From contig JAWZYV010000091.1 in assembly GCA_038373885.1 (NCBI GenBank), positions 248,001-312,000 on the forward strand: DNA of 64,000 bases, in the 5' to 3' direction. Made by a program: the position numbers and the translations under genes. The DNA is from Cheiracanthium punctorium (taxonomy: Eukaryota; Arthropoda; Arachnida; Araneae; Cheiracanthiidae). Positions 60,145 through 64,000 of the stretch are shown here, in pieces (position 1 is the stretch's first letter; every line of letters begins with the position of its first letter). The notes under the pieces are model-generated. The model did not search any database. It saw only the letters and a program-made list of their open reading frames with translations, and was not told the origin of the DNA.

Positions 60145-60297
60145 GGTAAACTGCTGAAGTGTATAGCTCTAGGGTTCCTGCCTACCGCGCGGCTGTTTTC
60201 TCCAGACGCGTCAGAACCCTTCAAAAAGTGCCCCGCCCAAGGCATACCCTAATTAAGCAGACATCCTTCGTGTAGATCTGCCTTAACCACAAAATTA
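60145..60297 (+). mobile_element. SINE fragment, third copy of the shared body
   Basis: Blocks CTGTTTTCTCCAGACGCG, TCAGAACCCTTCAAAAAGTG, CGCCCAAGGCATA, AGCAGACATCC and GTGTAGATCTGCCTTAA match the body and tail of 25697-25932. The tRNA-like head is missing or degraded. Confidence 0.55.
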
Positions 60298-60348
60298 AAA
60301 TAACTTTCTTGATAATTTACACTGGAAATAAAATTTTAATATTTTTTA

Positions 60349-60637
60349 TCTCTCTATTCTAAAAAAAAGTAAAGGCCGCTGGCGCTGTCAAAGCTTCTGG
60401 ACCTATCTCCTCCTAAACCGTAGGGATTTGAGTTTCGACTAAGGTACCCACAGATTCGAAAAATTCCGAGGAACCTGCTAAGCTTATTTAAATTTCGAAA
60501 ATCGAATTATTTTAGAAGATATTAATAAAAAACTGAAAAAATAAACCGAATGGTTGCCAGATTTGGCATAAAATCATTCATTCCTTTGCAACAAAGCGTT
60601 TCCAAGTATCTAGAATCGCGTGAAATTTACAAAGTTA
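60349..60637 (+). mobile_element. Helitron-type 5' end, partial copy
   Basis: Starts TCTCTCTATTCTAAAAAAAA after A and matches the first ~275 bp of copy B (GGCCGCTGGCGCTGTCAAAG, TAGAAGATATTAAT, GCAACAAAGCGTTTCCAAGT), then diverges at about 60637. No matching 3' end before copy B begins at 61070. Confidence 0.55.
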
Positions 60638-61069
60638 ACACAAAAAGCCTAATAACTTCTTCACCGTTTGCACGATCCGCTTGAAAATTTTCATGATCAT
60701 GTATAAAAATATAGAAAACAATCTGCGCTTCTTTAAAAATCTGAAAATCTACCCGTTCCCTCCTTTTTAAGCGATTTTTCGCTATTTTCAGCACCATTTT
60801 ATTTCCGAGAGTCAAAAAAGTAAATCATTTGCGTGACAAAATTACCCTTTTCAAGTGAATATGACGTCATACAATTGGGATTCAAATTCGTTTAAAAGAG
60901 ATTTTCCAGATTACACAGTTTATTATCATTTTTTTTTTTTTTTTTTTTTTTTTCCCCACAAATAAATCGTTTGCATGGACATGAGAATAGCTGTGTACAC
61001 AAAACGAAATCTTTCGATTGCGAAAAGATTCCGCGAGTTTCCAGAACAGCATGAAATTTAATTTGGGTA
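60638..61069. other. Spacer between Helitron-type 5' ends
   Basis: Contains a long T run (60932-60954) and a stretch resembling an interior element (GTCAAAAAAGTAAATCATTT, CGAAATCTTTCGATTGCG). Not coding. It may be the continuation of a longer Helitron-type element whose 3' end is lost. Confidence 0.35.
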
Positions 61070-62358
61070 TCTCTCTATTCTAAAAAAAAGTAAAGGCCGC
61101 TGGCGCTGTCAAAGCTTGTTGGCCTATTTCCTCCTAAACCGTGGGGATTTAAGTTTCAACTAAGGTGCCCAACAGATTCGAAAAATTCCATGAGCTAAGT
61201 TAAATTTCGAAAATCGAATTATTTTAGAAGATATTAATCAAAAACTGAAAAAATAAACAGAATGGTTGCCAGATTTGGCATAAAATCATTCATTCCTTTG
61301 CAACAAAGCGTTTCCAAGTATCTAGAATCGCGTGAAATTTACAAACATGAGTTAGAATTACGCCCATTTTACGCCAAAATAAAAACTATATGAAATAAGT
61401 AACTCAAAATGTATTACACAAAGTTGACAATTTTCAAATAGTAAGTTCGCTTAGACAACAGGAGTTTAGAATTAGCGATTATTCGTTTTTCCAAAACAGA
61501 ATAACTAATATCTTGAAAATGAAAAATAATTAAAATGCAGATTATTTTAAAGCCGGTTCTCGTCCAGCTGGATTATTTGCTACCAGTAGAAATATTTGGC
61601 GTTAACTATGCCATTATAGCAGTTATAGTACACTTTGGATATTTGCTAGCGCGACGAGATGGTATAATTCGTGGTGTTAAGTACGCCAATCTGCAAACGA
61701 TTATGTAAATGAAAGTATGGATAACGGTTTTCCGGTAACCTTGAATGAACAGTAAATATAGGTTGTGAGTATTTGTAAATCGCCAAATAATGAAAAGTCG
61801 CCATTGGTGGCAGGCTATTCTATCTCTTCCGTAGCTTTTATTAACTTTACATGTACGCACGTCGCCAAATAATGAAAAATCGCCATGGGTGGCAAATTCG
61901 CAAGGTGTCCAATAGGTTTTACATTATTAAAAATACAGCTGAAACATATGTTCTTATTTTATTACGCTTTAGCTCCTAATTAGTATAACCTTTGAATGGC
62001 AACATTAAATATCATTGTGTTTCTGAGGAGTACAAATAATTTTTCCAGCGATTATAAGCGGAGTCCGCACTCCAGGTGGAGTATAGCTCAGGACCCGTAC
62101 AACACGGATTCCCATAACAAAATATCTTCCGTGTTATGAGGGGTAGGGGGTCTACTGTAGTGTGAAGTTTAAATTTTTATGTCCCAATGAAGATGCAAGA
62201 ACTAAGCAATGTGTAGCTTAGCTCAGTAACATTCTATCTGATCCAATCTTCGGGTTTTCTCTGTTGAAATTATGTCTCTTTTACGAATAAGCCCGATTAG
62301 GGGCCGAATGCCTCATATGAAAAGCGAGCGTAGCGAGTCTGGGGGCCTTGGCCCCTAG
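61070..62358 (+). mobile_element. Helitron-type element, copy B
   Basis: 1,289 bp, from TCTCTCTATTCT preceded by A (61069) to a terminal hairpin GGGGCC-TT-GGCCCC overlapping CTAG (62355-62358), followed by T. Subterminal AAAAGCGAGCGTAGCGAGTC is typical of many Helitron 3' regions. Copy A at 37925-39246 is its inverted counterpart. No RepHel coding sequence. Confidence 0.65.
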
Positions 62359-62463
62359 TATTATATAAAAATCATAATCACTTTCAATCCCTATTATAGA
62401 GGGTCTCTAAAAAACACTGACCTAGGATTTTCTTCTTTATATATTAACCTTATCTATATAGAA

Positions 62464-63948
62464 TCTATATAAATAAAATTAGACTTTTGTCTGTACATTT
62501 CTTGGAATTCAAAAATTTTGCGATTTCTATCCGTTTCAAGCACCCGGGAATCCGATGCGACCCTCAAAAAAAAGTTTGTCTTTCTGTCATTATGTCGTTC
62601 TGTCGTTCTGTCATTCTGTCATTCTGTCCGTGACGCTTTTTCTGTTTAAGCATCACGTAAAAACGGCTGAAGCGAATGATATGAAATTGGGTGTCATGAT
62701 AGGTGGTCACTCAACTTAAAACATAGGCGTCGAATTTTAAAAAAATCTTGATTAGATTTTCAGATTTTGCGAAAATCGTTTCAAACTGCGTAAATTTGTG
62801 TTCAAGCATCACGTAAAAACGACTGAAGCAAATGATATGAAATTGGGTGTCATGATAGGTGGTCACTCAACTTAAAACATAGGCGTCGAATTAAAAAAAA
62901 TCTTGGTTGGATTTTGAGATTTTGCGAAAATCGTTTCAAACTGCGTAAATTTGTGTTCAAGCACCACGTAAAAACGACTGAAGCGAATGATACGAAATTG
63001 GATGTCATGATAGGTGATCACTCAACTTAAAACATAGGCGTCGAATGTTTAAAAATTTTCATTAGATTTTCAGATTTTGCGAAAATCGTTTCAAACTGCG
63101 TAAATTTGTGTTCGCACATCACGTAATAACTGCAAAGGTGAAACAATGATATTTGGTGAAATGATAGGTGGTCACTCACCTTAAACTACAAGCATCTAAT
63201 TTTAAAAAATCGATCCGATTTCGAGATTTTGCGAAAATCGTTTAAAACTGAGTGAATCTTTGTTCCCGCATTACGTAATAACGACTAAAGTGAATGATAT
63301 GAAATTTGGTCACATGATAGATGGTTGCTCAACATAAACTATAGGTATCCAATTTTTTAAACATTTTCATTAGATTTTGAGATTTTGTGAAAATTCTCTC
63401 AAAATACGTTTATATTTCTTCAAACATCACGTAATAACAACTAATACGAATGATACGAAATTTAGTGATATGATAGGTAGTAGCTAATCTTAATTTATAG
63501 GCGTTGAATTTTTAAAATATTTTGATTACATTTGGAGATTTTGCGAAAATCGTTTTAAAATGCTGAAATTTTGTTCCAGCATCACGAAATAAAGACTGCA
63601 GGGAATGAAACGAATTTGGGTGACATGATAGGTTGTCACTCAACTTAAATTCTAGGCTTCCAATTTTTAAAAAATGTTGATTAAATTTTGAGATTTTGCG
63701 AAAATTATTTCAATATGTGTAAATATTCGTTCGCGCATCATATAATTACGACTAAAGCGAATGAAATGATATTACTTAGTTACTCTCTAACCTGTAATAT
63801 TTTAACAATACATAAAAATCATAACTTCGCTTTCTTTACTTTGGCAACATATTACATCCATTCTGTGTACTCCTACAATGCTGACGAAAGTTCTTGCTTT
63901 TTGGAAATTTGCATTCACTAACCCGTCGAGGACGGGTACTTCAGCTAG
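62464..63948 (+). mobile_element. Helitron-type element, copy C, with minisatellite
   Basis: 1,485 bp. Starts TCTATATAAATAAAA after A (62463) and ends ACCCGTCGAGGACGGGT hairpin, then ACTTCAG, then CTAG (63945-63948) before T. This matches the canonical Helitron layout of 5' TC, 3' hairpin about 8-10 bases before CTRR, and A/T insertion. The interior is almost wholly an eight-copy tandem array. Non-autonomous. It shares its first 15 bases with copy D at 3211. Confidence 0.75.
62651..63770 (+). repeat. Eight tandem units of about 155 bp inside Helitron-type copy C
   Basis: The landmark CATCACGTAA (with variants) falls at 62651, 62807, 62962, 63117, 63269, 63425, 63580 and 63737, so the periods are 156, 155, 155, 152, 156, 155 and 157. 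Each unit also has GAATGATATGAAATT, CATGATAGGTGGTCACTCA and GATTTTGCGAAAATCGTTT. The first three or four units are most alike; those toward the 3' end are more diverged. Confidence 0.88.
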
Positions 63949-64000
63949 TTAATTATAAAGTTATTTTATTGTGGCGAATTAAAATTTTCAGGAGATTAAA
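63949..64000. other. Window end, no feature
   Basis: Short AT-rich flank beyond the Helitron-type 3' end. Confidence 0.5.

Noticed and set aside
60349..61345. Direct repeats resembling a pair of LTRs
   Set aside because: Both start with the Helitron-type TCTCTC end, no TG...CA ends, primer-binding site or gag/pol lie between, and the second continues into a full Helitron-type copy.
62651..63770. Regularly spaced repeats that might suggest a CRISPR-like array
   Set aside because: The whole 155-bp unit is repeated with no unique spacers, inside a Helitron-type element of an animal genome.

Overview
This is a eukaryotic, AT-rich, animal nuclear window. It holds one recognisable protein-coding gene and a dense layering of transposable-element remnants. 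The gene is an alpha-tubulin on the minus strand. Its intron sizes, arthropod-style initiator (TCAGTC) and load of hAT, piggyBac, pogo-like, Helitron and tRNA-SINE elements suggest an arthropod, possibly a chelicerate; the lineage is inference.

Alpha-tubulin occupies 7.6-22.1 kb. Five coding exons (7728-8024, 8489-8753, 9422-9684, 10403-10704, 11329-11551) join in frame to a first exon whose only coding content is the ATG at 21934-21936. An exact GTAAGT donor follows the ATG, then a 10.4 kb intron. Splicing gives exactly 450 residues. Upstream of the ATG lie an initiator at about 22051, a TATA box at -33 and a CCAAT box near -80. A poly(A) signal sits 65 bases after the stop. The giant first intron holds a SINE, two foldback MITEs, a 2 kb complex repeat and an unidentified antiparallel open frame (13933-14180).

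Elsewhere only fragments look coding: a probable plus-strand terminal exon with its own poly(A) signal (25272-25454), an N-terminal hAT transposase remnant (49719-49944), the tail of a non-LTR retrotransposon (1505-1775) and a few weak candidates.

The rest is mobile DNA whose boundaries can be read from terminal repeats and target duplications. There are about ten hAT-type insertions with 8-bp duplications, including an 8.5 kb one (47500-56023) that splits an older repeat. There are also two piggyBac-type MITEs, a Harbinger-type MITE, a pogo-like MITE, several TA-type foldbacks, at least four Helitron-type elements with A/T junctions and CTAG ends, and four SINE copies that share a central block.

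The most unusual item is a repeat superfamily with ACTT(T)CC inverted ends, a palindrome and a microsatellite at one end, and an interior of 173-177 bp tandem units. It has two full copies in opposite orientation (15563-17544, 41838-43801), one split copy (46632-56230), and a second family of the same design (28414-29042).
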